Shown here: positions 7,352 to 14,987 of the stretch, piece after piece
Numbering within the stretch: the first letter of the stretch is position 1
Layout of the letters: the number at the start of each line of letters is the position of its first letter
Origin: an uncultured Eubacteriales bacterium
GTDB lineage: Bacteria; Bacillota; Clostridia; Oscillospirales; Acutalibacteraceae
NCBI GenBank assembly: GCA_934729465.1
Contig: CAKVEP010000004.1
Span: forward strand, 1 to 64,000
Direction of reading: 5' to 3'
Length of the DNA: 64,000 bases
Program-made: the position numbers and the translations under genes
Notes under the pieces: model-generated
Database searches by the model: none
What the model was told of the DNA's origin: nothing
What the model saw: only the letters and a program-made list of their open reading frames with translations

Positions 7352-9646
7352 TTATTGACCATCACTATCAATAGTAGCGTCTATAGAGTTTTCAACTGGT
7401 TCCTCGCTTATGTTGGCTGCATCAATAGTTTCGTCGGAATTTTCGACCGTTTCTTCTTCATTTGATTGATTTTCGCTGAGAAGATTTTCTGCCTTACCAT
7501 AGTGAGCATAGCAGTTTTGAGGAACATTGCTGCTTGCATAATAGCCAACGGCAGTATTAGGACAAGCCGTATTTGCAAGGTTACCCGTTGATTTACAATA
7601 GGTATATTCAGCAACATCAGGGTCAAATGCGAAGTCCATAGCAGGTTTGTTTTTTAAATATTCTGTCATAATATGTTTCCATATGCGAACTGCAGCAGCA
7701 GTCTCGGTAATTCGTTTTGGATTGTCATACCCTGTCCAAATTCCGGCAACTGCGTAAGGACTTTCACCTATAAACCAACTATCAAAGTCATCTGTTGTTG
7801 TTCCGGTTTTTCCGATAATGTCCCAACCATTGATATTCGCAGCTTTTCCGGTTCCCTCGGCTCCAACGATAACTTGTCTTAAAAGCCTGTTAATTATCGT
7901 TGCCGTTGACGAGCTTATTGCTTTAGTCGGAATGTTATTTCTGTTGTCAAGTATAACGTTCCCCTCGTTGTCGGTAACATAGAAGTAGGAGAAAGGCTTA
8001 CAATAATTTCCCCCATTACCGAAGATTTGGAAAGCAGCAACCATTTCACGAACTGTAACGCCAACATGAGTTCCTCCGGTTGCGAGAGCCGCCAAGGATG
8101 ACGCATCGCTGGAATCGAGGCTGCTAAATCCTAATTTATTAGTTAAGAATTCATAGCTTTTATAAGTGGTTAAATTATTTAACACTTGCGCCGCAGGAGC
8201 GTTAGCGGATTTTTCCAAAGCCCACTGCAAAGTAACGTGACCTTTATAGCTCTTATACCAGTTATTAGGCCAGTTTCTTAAATTTCCGCTTCCGTCCAAA
8301 TCGATTTGTAAAGGTTGGTCTGGGATTAAAGAAGAGTAATTGTAAAGACCAAAGTCTATAGCAGGAGCATAAACTGCGATTGGCTTTATAGTTGACCCCG
8401 GCTGACGTTTTGCAACATTTGCTCTGTCGTACCACAAGTTACCGGTTTTTTCCTCTCGACAACCAACAGTTGCAAGGATTCTTCCGTCGAATCCCATCAT
8501 AATGTAACCGATTTCTAAATCCGAACTTTGAGGCATTATGGATTTGTCCTTGAGCGACGCCTCGACTATAGATTGAGCATTTGAATCCATAGCAGAGTAG
8601 ATTTTTAACCCGTGTGTGAAAAGCATTTCTTCAGCGGCAGTTTTGCCTATATTGTATTTTACACACAAATCATTGACAACATCTCTAAATAAATTTTCAA
8701 CGTACCAATTGTGGATTGTTGCGGTTGAGTTATTTTTATTGCTATTTGTGCCAGACGATTTAAACGTCATGTTTTGGGATTCTTGCATTGCTTGTTCAAA
8801 TTCGCTTTGAGAAATTTTCCCTTGCTCGAGCATTTCGCTTATAACGGTTTCCCTACGTTTTTTGTTGTTTTCAGGATTATTTATAGGATTGTAAGAAGTA
8901 GGATTTTGAGTGATTCCCGCTATAGCTGCACATTCAGCGATAGAGCAATCTTGAATATTCTTATTAAAGTATAAATTTGCAGCTGTTTGAACTCCTCGGC
9001 AGCCTCCCCCGAAGTTTACTATATTTAAATAAGCTTCTAAAATCTCGTCTTTAGAATATTTTTGTTCAAGGTGGATTGCTCTAAAAATTTCACGAAGCTT
9101 TCTTGCTAAACTAACTTCATTGTCATCAGTCACGTTTTTAATTAATTGTTGAGTTAAGGTAGAGCCTCCATAAGACTGCGACCCCTTTAAAAGATTAGTT
9201 ATAGCCCCAGTTGTACGCACCCAGTCAACACCCTTGTGGTCATAAAATCTTTTGTCTTCAATTGCAATAATGGCGTCGGTCATGTGTTTGGGAATATCGC
9301 TGAAATCTATCCATATACGGTTTTCGGAGTTGTATATTCTTTGATATTCTTGAGGAACGCCGTTTTCATCGTTTACATAAACAAAGCTTGTTAGCGCAAG
9401 TTTTGCATTGCTTAGGTTAAGAGCGATGTTGTCGTCGTCTAAAGACAAAACGTAAAATCTAAGAGATAGCAAGATAAGAACGGCTGTTATTGCACCAATA
9501 GCGAAAAAGCTTAAAAGTACACGAAGAATAACCACAAAAAAAGATTTTAAAAATGCGGTAGCTCTAATATTGCCGTCGGGCTTATAAGAAAACGCATTAG
9601 GATTAGAAGGGTCGTTGTTAAATTTATTAATATCGGTTTTTCGCAT
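7352..9646 (-). CDS. ponA: Class A penicillin-binding protein (transglycosylase/transpeptidase)
   Basis: Polymerises and cross-links peptidoglycan at the outer face of the membrane. The 764 residues comprise a short cytoplasmic tail, one membrane helix (about residues 32-66), a GT51 glycosyltransferase domain (EDKRFYDHKGVDW, GGSTLTQQLIKN, RKLREIFRA) and a transpeptidase domain with the active-site STIK at about 418, a SAN motif and KTGTT at about 612. The C-terminal tail is rich in Glu, Asp and Asn, like other clostridial PBP1 proteins. AAGGAGT precedes the ATG, and a good promoter lies 50 bases upstream. It is transcribed with or just ahead of lysC. Confidence 0.95.
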   Translation of the reverse strand: MRKTDINKFNNDPSNPNAFSYKPDGNIRATAFLKSFFVVILRVLLSFFAIGAITAVLILLSLRFYVLSLDDDNIALNLSNAKLALTSFVYVNDENGVPQEYQRIYNSENRIWIDFSDIPKHMTDAIIAIEDKRFYDHKGVDWVRTTGAITNLLKGSQSYGGSTLTQQLIKNVTDDNEVSLARKLREIFRAIHLEQKYSKDEILEAYLNIVNFGGGCRGVQTAANLYFNKNIQDCSIAECAAIAGITQNPTSYNPINNPENNKKRRETVISEMLEQGKISQSEFEQAMQESQNMTFKSSGTNSNKNNSTATIHNWYVENLFRDVVNDLCVKYNIGKTAAEEMLFTHGLKIYSAMDSNAQSIVEASLKDKSIMPQSSDLEIGYIMMGFDGRILATVGCREEKTGNLWYDRANVAKRQPGSTIKPIAVYAPAIDFGLYNYSSLIPDQPLQIDLDGSGNLRNWPNNWYKSYKGHVTLQWALEKSANAPAAQVLNNLTTYKSYEFLTNKLGFSSLDSSDASSLAALATGGTHVGVTVREMVAAFQIFGNGGNYCKPFSYFYVTDNEGNVILDNRNNIPTKAISSSTATIINRLLRQVIVGAEGTGKAANINGWDIIGKTGTTTDDFDSWFIGESPYAVAGIWTGYDNPKRITETAAAVRIWKHIMTEYLKNKPAMDFAFDPDVAEYTYCKSTGNLANTACPNTAVGYYASSNVPQNCYAHYGKAENLLSENQSNEEETVENSDETIDAANISEEPVENSIDATIDSDGQ

Positions 9647-9701
9647 TTTGGTACTCCTTTATTTTTAGTAACACACTTTTAAATTTAATTTACGAATTAA
9701 T

Positions 9702-9730
9702 ATTATAGCATTTAAAAAATATATAATCAA
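9702..9730 (-). promoter_or_regulatory. Predicted sigma-A promoter of the class A PBP gene
   Basis: On the minus strand, TTGATT (9730-9725), a 17-base AT-rich spacer and a perfect TATAAT (9707-9702). The leader is about 50 bases. It lies in the 111-base gap downstream of nth. Confidence 0.6.
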
Positions 9731-9757
9731 ATAATTACATAAATAATAAATGTAAAT

Positions 9758-10396
9758 TTATTTACCGGAATAAGCGCTACTTTTACAAAATTCTTTCATA
9801 CAACATTTTTCGCATTTAGGATTTTTTGCTGTACATACATTACGTCCGTGAATTACCACTCTGTGACAAAAATCATTAGATTCGTTTTCCGGCAACACGC
9901 TTCTCATAATAGTTTCTATTTTAAAAGGGTCTTTAGTATCGTGAAATCCGAGACGTCTAGTTATCCTTATAAAGTGAGTGTCAACAACAACAGCGGGCTT
10001 ACCGAAAATGTCGCCCAAAACTAAGTTTGCGGTTTTTCTTCCAACTCCGGGCAGGGAGGTTAAATCTTCCATGGTGTCAGGAACTTCGCCATTATATCTT
10101 TCTATAATTTGCCTGCACATATTAATTATATCTCGAGATTTGGTTTTGTATAACCCACACGGACAAATGTATTCTTCAACTTCTTTAACGTCTGCATTGG
10201 CAAAATCAAAAGCAGTTGGGAACCGCTTGAATAAAGCAGGAGTAACTGTGTTAACCCTTGCGTCTGTACATTGAGCGGAAAGTCTGGTTGCAATAAGCAT
10301 CTGAACTGGAGAGCTGTATGTTAAAGAGCAGATAGCGTTCGGATATTCTATTTTTAAAGCGTCAACAGCTAATTTAGCGAGTATTTCATTGTTCAT
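9758..10396 (-). CDS. nth: Endonuclease III (DNA glycosylase/AP lyase)
   Basis: Removes oxidised pyrimidines in base excision repair. The 212 residues contain the helix-hairpin-helix LPGVGRKTA with catalytic Lys121, the catalytic Asp139 in VVDTH, and the C-terminal 4Fe-4S loop with cysteine spacing C-X6-C-X2-C-X5-C. All catalytic and cluster residues are present. It has its own predicted promoter and is divergent from acpS. Confidence 0.96.
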   Translation of the reverse strand: MNNEILAKLAVDALKIEYPNAICSLTYSSPVQMLIATRLSAQCTDARVNTVTPALFKRFPTAFDFANADVKEVEEYICPCGLYKTKSRDIINMCRQIIERYNGEVPDTMEDLTSLPGVGRKTANLVLGDIFGKPAVVVDTHFIRITRRLGFHDTKDPFKIETIMRSVLPENESNDFCHRVVIHGRNVCTAKNPKCEKCCMKEFCKSSAYSGK

Positions 10397-10422
10397 ATAA
10401 TCACACCTTTATTATATGTAAT

Positions 10423-10451
10423 ATTTTACACTCTATAAGGTGATTTTTCAA
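10423..10451 (-). promoter_or_regulatory. Predicted sigma-A promoter of nth
   Basis: On the minus strand, TTGAAA (10451-10446), a 17-base spacer and TAAAAT (10428-10423), about 30 bases upstream of the nth start. Confidence 0.55.
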
Positions 10452-10517
10452 CATAAAATACTTCTTAATTAAATCCTGTAACACGCTAATAAATAATTGG
10501 ATTGTTGCATAAATAAG

Positions 10518-10545
10518 TTGTAGAAAAATTAGACGATGGTATAAT
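10518..10545 (+). promoter_or_regulatory. Predicted sigma-A promoter of acpS-nnrD
   Basis: TTGTAG (10518-10523), a 16-base spacer and a perfect TATAAT (10540-10545). The untranslated leader to the acpS start would be about 30 bases. It is back-to-back with the nth promoter. Confidence 0.55.
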
Positions 10546-10581
10546 AAATTGAAGAAGCAGCAAAGCGAGGGAGATGATTTT

Positions 10582-10953
10582 ATGGTTAGTGTTGGGATAG
10601 ACATGATTGAAATTGAAAGAATAGAAAAGTGCATGAAACGAGAAGGATTTTTAAACAAATTTTTTGGAGAAGAAGAAATATTACAGCTTAAAAGTAAAAA
10701 ATTTATAATTCAAAGCGTAGCAGCAAATTTTTGTGCTAAAGAAGCGTTTTCTAAAGCGATAGGAACAGGTATAAGAAGATTCAAGTTAAGGGAAGTGGAA
10801 ATTTTAAGAAATGAAATGGGAAAACCGTATATAAAATTAACAGGGAACGCCTTTGATATAGCTGCTAGTAATGGATACAAATTTGACGTAAGTTTAACGC
10901 ACACAAAACAATTTGCCTCGGCGGTTGTGGTGTGTGAGAAAGTTGGAGGATGA
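10582..10953 (+). CDS. acpS: Holo-[acyl-carrier-protein] synthase
   Basis: Transfers 4'-phosphopantetheine from CoA to acyl carrier protein. The 123 residues show the AcpS hallmarks GIDMIEIERI (metal-binding Asp7) and AANFCAKEAFSKA, then SLTHTKQFASAVVV at the end. ATG 10582, seven or eight bases after GAGGGAG, is chosen over an upstream extension. The next gene, nnrD, follows after four bases; this acpS-nnrD pairing is widespread in Firmicutes. Confidence 0.95.
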   Translation: MVSVGIDMIEIERIEKCMKREGFLNKFFGEEEILQLKSKKFIIQSVAANFCAKEAFSKAIGTGIRRFKLREVEILRNEMGKPYIKLTGNAFDIAASNGYKFDVSLTHTKQFASAVVVCEKVGG

Positions 10954-10957
10954 TAAA

Positions 10958-11854
10958 ATGGAAATTATAAGAAATTATGAATATATACAAAGTATAAATA
11001 TGGACATGGTAAGAAAAAAATTGCCGTTTCGTTCGGCTTTTGCCCACAAGGGAACGTTTGGTACGCTTGTAGCAGTATGTGGTAGTGTTGGAATGGCAGG
11101 AGCCGCCACAATGTGTATATCATCAGCGGTTAGGTGTGGAGTGGGACTTGTTAGGGCGGTGGTGCCGAAAGGGATTTATGATATAGTGGCAAAACAGGTT
11201 GTTGAGGCTGTTTATGTGCTGGCAGACGAAAACAGTGATGGAACGATTGGCTTAAGTGAAGTCGATAAAATATTAAATTGTTTAAAAAAATCAACAGCAT
11301 GTGTTGTGGGCTGTGGATTAGGGTGGAATAAAGATATAAAAGAAATTTTAGAAAATATTATAAAAAATTGTAAAATACCACTTCTTATAGATGCCGATGG
11401 AATAAATGTTTTATCCGAGAATATAGATGTATTAAAAGAGAAGCAATCAGAAATAGTAATCACACCTCACGTGGGCGAAATGGCAAGACTCATGGGTGTG
11501 AGTACAGACGAGATTAACAGAAATAGATTATCTTATGCCAAGCAGCTTGCACAGAAATATGAAATAACTGTGGTTTTGAAAGGACATAACACAATTATAT
11601 CAGACAAAGAAGGCAACCTTTTCATGAACAATACAGGTAATTGTGGTATGGCAAAGGGAGGAAGTGGAGATGTTTTGTCGGGAATGATAGGAGCGTTTTT
11701 AGCACAGGGACTTAGCGGTATAGATGCGGCTGTGTGTGGAGTACACTTGCACGGAGTTGCGGGAGATAAATGTTCTGAAAAGTTGTCTAAAACGGCTATG
11801 CTTCCCACGGATATGATAAACGAGTTGCCAAACTTATTTTTAGAGATTGAATGA
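10958..11854 (+). CDS. nnrD: ADP-dependent (S)-NAD(P)H-hydrate dehydratase
   Basis: Repairs damaged, hydrated NADH and NADPH using ADP. The 298 residues match the YjeF C-terminal (carbohydrate kinase-like) domain: KGTFGTLVAVCGS near the N terminus, LLIDADG and the nucleotide-site NNTGNCGMAKGGSGDVL. The N-terminal epimerase domain found in many fused Nnr proteins is absent, so the partner epimerase must be elsewhere or missing. ATG 10958 has GGAGGATGA just upstream, overlapping the end of acpS. Confidence 0.93.
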   Translation: MEIIRNYEYIQSINMDMVRKKLPFRSAFAHKGTFGTLVAVCGSVGMAGAATMCISSAVRCGVGLVRAVVPKGIYDIVAKQVVEAVYVLADENSDGTIGLSEVDKILNCLKKSTACVVGCGLGWNKDIKEILENIIKNCKIPLLIDADGINVLSENIDVLKEKQSEIVITPHVGEMARLMGVSTDEINRNRLSYAKQLAQKYEITVVLKGHNTIISDKEGNLFMNNTGNCGMAKGGSGDVLSGMIGAFLAQGLSGIDAAVCGVHLHGVAGDKCSEKLSKTAMLPTDMINELPNLFLEIE

Positions 11855-11866
11855 TAAGGTGATAAT

Positions 11867-12367
11867 ATGAAAAAAAGATTGTTGGTAATAACAGCTTTAA
11901 CGGCGTTTTCTCTTACTGTAGGTTGTGCGGTTGAAAAGGACGTGAGTGTTAGTAATATAAATGATTCGTTTAACGGAAGCATTCAAGTTGAAAGCGATGG
12001 TAAACAATATGAATGCGAGCTTTTGCATACGCCTGAAAAAGTAAGCGTGATAAAGATACTTAAGCCCGACAGTCTTTCAGGGCTAACTTTTTCTTGGGAA
12101 AATGATAAATACAACGTTGCTTGGAAAGAGTTGAGCTGTGAATTTAACAAGGAGTTTATTCCTGATTGTTCATTTATGTCGAACATAGTTAGCGTAATGA
12201 ATGCGCTCCACCAGAAGGAACTGCTTAAGAATTTGCCTGACGACAGTGATGATAATATATACATGGGAAACTGTGAGGCAGGAGAGTTTAAAGCTATATT
12301 TAACAAAGATGGCAGTTTGAAACAAATTAATATAGATGAGAAAAATATTCACGTCAAAATGACATAG
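11867..12367 (+). CDS. Predicted lipoprotein of unknown function
   Basis: 166 residues with a lipoprotein signal peptide: KKRLLVITALTAFSLTVGC, with the lipobox ending at Cys20. The mature part is mostly beta strand (GSIQVESDGKQYECEL, SGLTFSWENDKYNVAWKELSCEF, GNCEAGEFKAIFNKDGSLKQINI). That pattern resembles LolA-like clam folds seen in clostridial lipoproteins beside acpS and nnrD, but this is an inference from pattern only. It starts 12 bases after nnrD behind AAGGTGAT and is almost certainly in that operon. Function unknown. Confidence 0.75.
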   Translation: MKKRLLVITALTAFSLTVGCAVEKDVSVSNINDSFNGSIQVESDGKQYECELLHTPEKVSVIKILKPDSLSGLTFSWENDKYNVAWKELSCEFNKEFIPDCSFMSNIVSVMNALHQKELLKNLPDDSDDNIYMGNCEAGEFKAIFNKDGSLKQINIDEKNIHVKMT

Positions 12368-12417
12368 CAAATAGAAAAGCACACAAATTTTTAAGATATT
12401 ATTATTTATTATTCCTC

Positions 12418-12445
12418 TTGTATTTGTATGCTGTTTGGGTATAAT
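12418..12445 (+). promoter_or_regulatory. Predicted sigma-A promoter of the small secreted orphan gene
   Basis: TTGTAT (12418-12423), a 16-base spacer and a perfect TATAAT (12440-12445), about 44 bases upstream of the start at 12489. Confidence 0.5.
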
Positions 12446-12488
12446 TAACTGTGTGTTGATTATATTAAATGGTTAAGGGGTTATGTTA

Positions 12489-12890
12489 ATGTTTAAATGC
12501 AGTAAAAAATTTTTAGCCACACTATGTTTGTCATCAGCTTTTTGTTTGCCGACATTTGCTTATCCGTTGCAAGAGTTTTCAAAAACAAATGATTTTTTAA
12601 GTTTTGTTGAAAAACACGGACAATCAGTTAAATATGATTATGGAGCTATGAAAGACTTTAGAATTGGGGTATCGCCATACTTAAGAAGTGTTAAGAAAGA
12701 AGAACTACCACGTGTTTTTTTGGATATATACGAAAGAATAAATAATGAAAATTGTAGTGAAGTACGTAGTAAAATTGAGTCTAATATAAAAAACTCTAGA
12801 AAGGTTAATGTAAAAATTGCTGATAGGAAAGCAACATTAATATACGAAGATGAAACAGCTCCTAAAGGCTACACTGAAATGTATATATAA
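12489..12890 (+). CDS. Small secreted protein of unknown function
   Basis: 133 residues with a clear Sec signal peptide (CSKKFLATLCLSSAFCLPTFAYP, cleavage probably after TFA). The mature protein of about 107 residues is charged and helical in its middle (KKEELPRVFLDIYERINNEN) and ends in short predicted strands. I recognise no family. ATG 12489 is chosen because AGGGG at 12476-12480 is eight bases away; the ATG at 12483 is too close. It has its own promoter and ends at a terminator shared with the convergent leader-peptide pair, so it is a one-gene unit. Confidence 0.7.
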   Translation: MFKCSKKFLATLCLSSAFCLPTFAYPLQEFSKTNDFLSFVEKHGQSVKYDYGAMKDFRIGVSPYLRSVKKEELPRVFLDIYERINNENCSEVRSKIESNIKNSRKVNVKIADRKATLIYEDETAPKGYTEMYI

Positions 12891-12893
12891 ATT

Positions 12894-12930
12894 AAAAACT
12901 AGGTAAGGTTTATAGCCTAACCTAGTTTTT
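12894..12930. terminator. Bidirectional intrinsic terminator
   Basis: AAAAACTAGGT (12894-12904) pairs perfectly with ACCTAGTTTTT (12920-12930), extended by AGG/CCT inside. The T run on each side suits both the plus-strand secreted orphan and the minus-strand leader-peptide genes that converge here. Confidence 0.88.
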
Positions 12931-12932
12931 GT

Positions 12933-13418
12933 TTAAAGAGTCTGCTTGTATTCATTTAAAATTGCTTGTATTTGTGAATCTTTTTGTTTTTTTTGCTGAT
13001 TTTCAATTATCCATCCAGCCACTTCTTCATCTGTTTTGTAACCCATGGCAGCTAACTTCGCTCTAAATTGCCTATATTTTTTTTCTTTTTCAGCCTTAGT
13101 AAAGGCATTACCTGCTGTTTTAAATGCATTATTACCGCCTCCGCCTAAAAAGCCTGTTAAAAATGACATAGCAAGGAAAAATCCACTTCCGCCAACAACG
13201 TTGTCCAAATTTTCATCTGATAGTTCAGTTTTTTCTGTGTTTTCAAATTGCTTAATTAATTTCAACGCTTGTAAAAATTCCTCTTTGGTGTATCCGCTGA
13301 CTATACTCAAAGCAAATTCATATTTTTCATCGTCTGTTTTTTTCGACAAAAATTGATTTCCAAGATTTTTGTCTGTGCTTAATTTTTTAAATAATTCAGC
13401 TAAAGCTTCGTTTTGCAT
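12933..13418 (-). CDS. Nif11-like double-glycine leader precursor protein (second of pair)
   Basis: 161 residues. Residues 1 to about 77 form a leader of the Nif11-like type: a helical start (LAELFKKLSTDKNLGNQFL), the signature GYTKEEF, then LSDENLDNVVGG ending in a double glycine, the usual cleavage site for C39-peptidase ABC exporters. The 84-residue part after the GG has a hydrophobic, glycine-rich stretch (FFLAMSFLTGFLGGGG) followed by a long charged amphipathic helix and no cysteine. That is unusually long for a RiPP or bacteriocin core. The ribosome-binding site AAAGGAGGT is near-perfect. It lies 13 bases downstream of its paralogue. No modifying enzyme or exporter is within the window. 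Confidence 0.72.
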   Translation of the reverse strand: MQNEALAELFKKLSTDKNLGNQFLSKKTDDEKYEFALSIVSGYTKEEFLQALKLIKQFENTEKTELSDENLDNVVGGSGFFLAMSFLTGFLGGGGNNAFKTAGNAFTKAEKEKKYRQFRAKLAAMGYKTDEEVAGWIIENQQKKQKDSQIQAILNEYKQTL

Positions 13419-13431
13419 AATAATACCTCCT

Positions 13432-13794
13432 TTAACAACTACCTAAAAGTTTTATCATATTTCCAAGTCCACCATCTATAATGTCACTAAGTCCAAGAAG
13501 TGCTTTTCCAAATCTGTAACTAAAGCTGCTGCCTCCATTTATGTTTTTTAAATCTGCATCACTTAATGATGAAATATCGCCTGATGCTTCCACTTTTTCA
13601 CGGATTTCATTTAAATATTTCATAAATTCAACGAATTCTTCTTTAGTATAGCCGTCGGAAATAGTCAAAGCTATTTCGTAAATACTATCCAAAGTAGGTT
13701 CTTTTAAAACAGAAAACCTTTCCATTAAAGTGGGGTCTTCGTTTAGCTTGTTTACTAAATTTAGTAATCCTTGATTTTGAAATTTTTGTTCCAT
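13432..13794 (-). CDS. Nif11-like double-glycine leader precursor peptide (first of pair)
   Basis: 120 residues, paralogous to the gene downstream. The leader contains NKLNEDPTLMERF, EIALTISDGYTKEEF and LSDADLKNINGG, aligning block by block with LSTDKNLGNQF, EFALSIVSGYTKEEF and LSDENLDNVVGG of its neighbour. After the GG a core of 32 residues remains (SSFSYRFGKALLGLSD...), amphipathic, glycine-rich and ending in Gly-Ser-Cys, with the only cysteine of the protein at the very C terminus. The start has AGGAGGAG. Function is inferred: secreted peptide (bacteriocin, signal or RiPP precursor). The maturation and export genes are not nearby. Confidence 0.75.
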   Translation of the reverse strand: MEQKFQNQGLLNLVNKLNEDPTLMERFSVLKEPTLDSIYEIALTISDGYTKEEFVEFMKYLNEIREKVEASGDISSLSDADLKNINGGSSFSYRFGKALLGLSDIIDGGLGNMIKLLGSC

Positions 13795-13872
13795 AAAGTT
13801 CTCCTCCTAATCTTAAAAATCTAATACAACTACATAAACAATTTAATTATCTAAGTTGTTTTGCTAAGATTA

Positions 13873-13901
13873 ATTATATTTAATTTAGAGCAAAATGTTA
13901 G
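13873..13901 (-). promoter_or_regulatory. Possible second promoter of the leader-peptide pair
   Basis: On the minus strand, CTAACA (13901-13896), a 17-base spacer and a perfect TATAAT (13878-13873), giving a leader of about 70 bases. The -35 box is weaker than that of the upstream promoter. Confidence 0.4.
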
Positions 13902-13951
13902 ATAAATACATAAATATGTATACGTGTATTATATTTTATAATCTTTTGCTC
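13888..13951. repeat. Operator-like inverted repeats in the divergent region
   Basis: GAGCAAAA at 13888-13895 is inverted as TTTTGCTC at 13944-13951. Between them TACATAAATATGTA (13909-13922) is a palindrome with a two-base centre. One outer half-site falls in the spacer of each predicted minus-strand promoter and the inner palindrome lies just past the predicted start of transcription. This looks like a regulator binding region; no regulator is identified. Confidence 0.4.
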
Positions 13952-13961
13952 GATATGTCAA
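13933..13961 (-). promoter_or_regulatory. Strong predicted promoter of the leader-peptide pair
   Basis: On the minus strand, a perfect TTGACA (13961-13956), a 17-base spacer and TAAAAT (13938-13933). Transcription would start near 13926, giving a leader of about 130 bases that begins with a palindrome. It lies in the 283-base divergent region between this pair and the TepA-like gene. I see no convincing plus-strand promoter in that region. Confidence 0.6.
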
Positions 13962-14077
13962 TACTTTTATCATAAAAGTTTTAATTTTTTTATACATTAT
14001 GTAAAAACATACAATTTATATTTTATGAATTAACTGTTGTGAATCAGGAAAAATATTATAGTTGAGGAGTTGATTTA

Positions 14078-14884
14078 ATGAAAAAAGACAAGAAAAAATC
14101 AGATTACAAACAATCAGTGGATAACTCTAATGAAGACAATCAAAAAATTAACGACAATAATGCAAATGTTGAAAACATAGGTAGTGAGCGCCACAGCGAG
14201 ATGATAAAGGAGATAGGGTCGGTTGTTACAACGATAAACGGAAAAACGGTTTATTGCTTAACGATAATAGGACAAATAGAGGGACACTACATTTTACCCT
14301 CTCAAAATAAAACCACGAAATATGAACACGTGATACCTCAGCTGGTTGCTATAGAAGAGAGCCCTAAAATAGACGGTCTTTTAATGCTTTTAAACACAGT
14401 CGGCGGGGACGTTGAAGCAGGTTTGGCAATAGCCGAGCTTGTTGCGGGAATGAGTAAACCTACGGTGTCGATGGTTTTGGGAGGCGGACATTCCATAGGT
14501 GTTCCTCTTGCTGTTTCTGCTAAAAAATCATTTATAGCTAAGTCTGCCACCATGACAATACATCCTGTAAGAATGAACGGCGTTACCCTAGGAGTTCCCC
14601 AGACTTTTGAATATTTTCATAGAATGCAAAAGCGTATAACTAATTTTGTTGTAGAAAATTCTAAAATATCCCCCGAAAGATACTACGAAATGGCTATGAA
14701 CACAGAAGAACTGGTTATGGACGTTGGGACGATACTAGACGGAAACACTGCGGTTAAAGAAGGGATAATAGACGCAACGGGGAATTTGTCTGATGCTTTG
14801 AAATGTCTTTACGATATGATAGATGAATATAATCGTCGAAGCATAGAAGAAAATCAGGAAAATCATAAAAAAAACAAAGAATAA
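14078..14884 (+). CDS. tepA: TepA/YmfB-like ClpP-fold serine protease
   Basis: 268 residues of the ClpP-like (S14) family close to Bacillus TepA (YmfB), described there as a translocation-enhancing protein. An N-terminal tail of about 40 residues, rich in Asn, Asp, Lys and Ser, precedes the fold. The core has LLNTVGGDVEAGLAIAE, the nucleophile Ser139 in GGGHSIG and His162 in TIHPVRM, so it should be catalytically active. The start has TTGAGGAG. In Bacillus the gene lies just before spoIIIE; here uppP separates them, so the neighbourhood is conserved with an insertion. Substrates in this organism are unknown. Confidence 0.88.
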   Translation: MKKDKKKSDYKQSVDNSNEDNQKINDNNANVENIGSERHSEMIKEIGSVVTTINGKTVYCLTIIGQIEGHYILPSQNKTTKYEHVIPQLVAIEESPKIDGLLMLLNTVGGDVEAGLAIAELVAGMSKPTVSMVLGGGHSIGVPLAVSAKKSFIAKSATMTIHPVRMNGVTLGVPQTFEYFHRMQKRITNFVVENSKISPERYYEMAMNTEELVMDVGTILDGNTAVKEGIIDATGNLSDALKCLYDMIDEYNRRSIEENQENHKKNKE

Positions 14885-14910
14885 AAATTTTAAAAAAATA
14901 AAATTTATAG

Positions 14911-14939
14911 TTGGATATTATTGAAACACCACGTATAAT
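14911..14939 (+). promoter_or_regulatory. Predicted sigma-A promoter of uppP
   Basis: TTGGAT (14911-14916), a 17-base spacer and a perfect TATAAT (14934-14939). The -10 box sits in the loop of the terminator hairpin of the preceding gene, so termination and re-initiation share the same bases. Confidence 0.55.
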
Positions 14940-14955
14940 TAATACATGGTGTTTT
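14924..14955 (+). terminator. Intrinsic terminator after the TepA-like gene
   Basis: AAACACCA-C-GTAT (14924-14936) pairs with ATAC-A-TGGTGTTT, with one internal mismatch, followed by T-rich sequence. It overlaps the predicted uppP promoter. Confidence 0.65.
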
Positions 14956-14987
14956 AATTTTAATATAAATATTTTGGAGGAGTATTG

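Noticed and set aside
13795..14077. Small RNA gene in the divergent region
   Set aside because: Only promoter-like boxes and repeats are visible; no terminator follows either promoter before the peptide genes.
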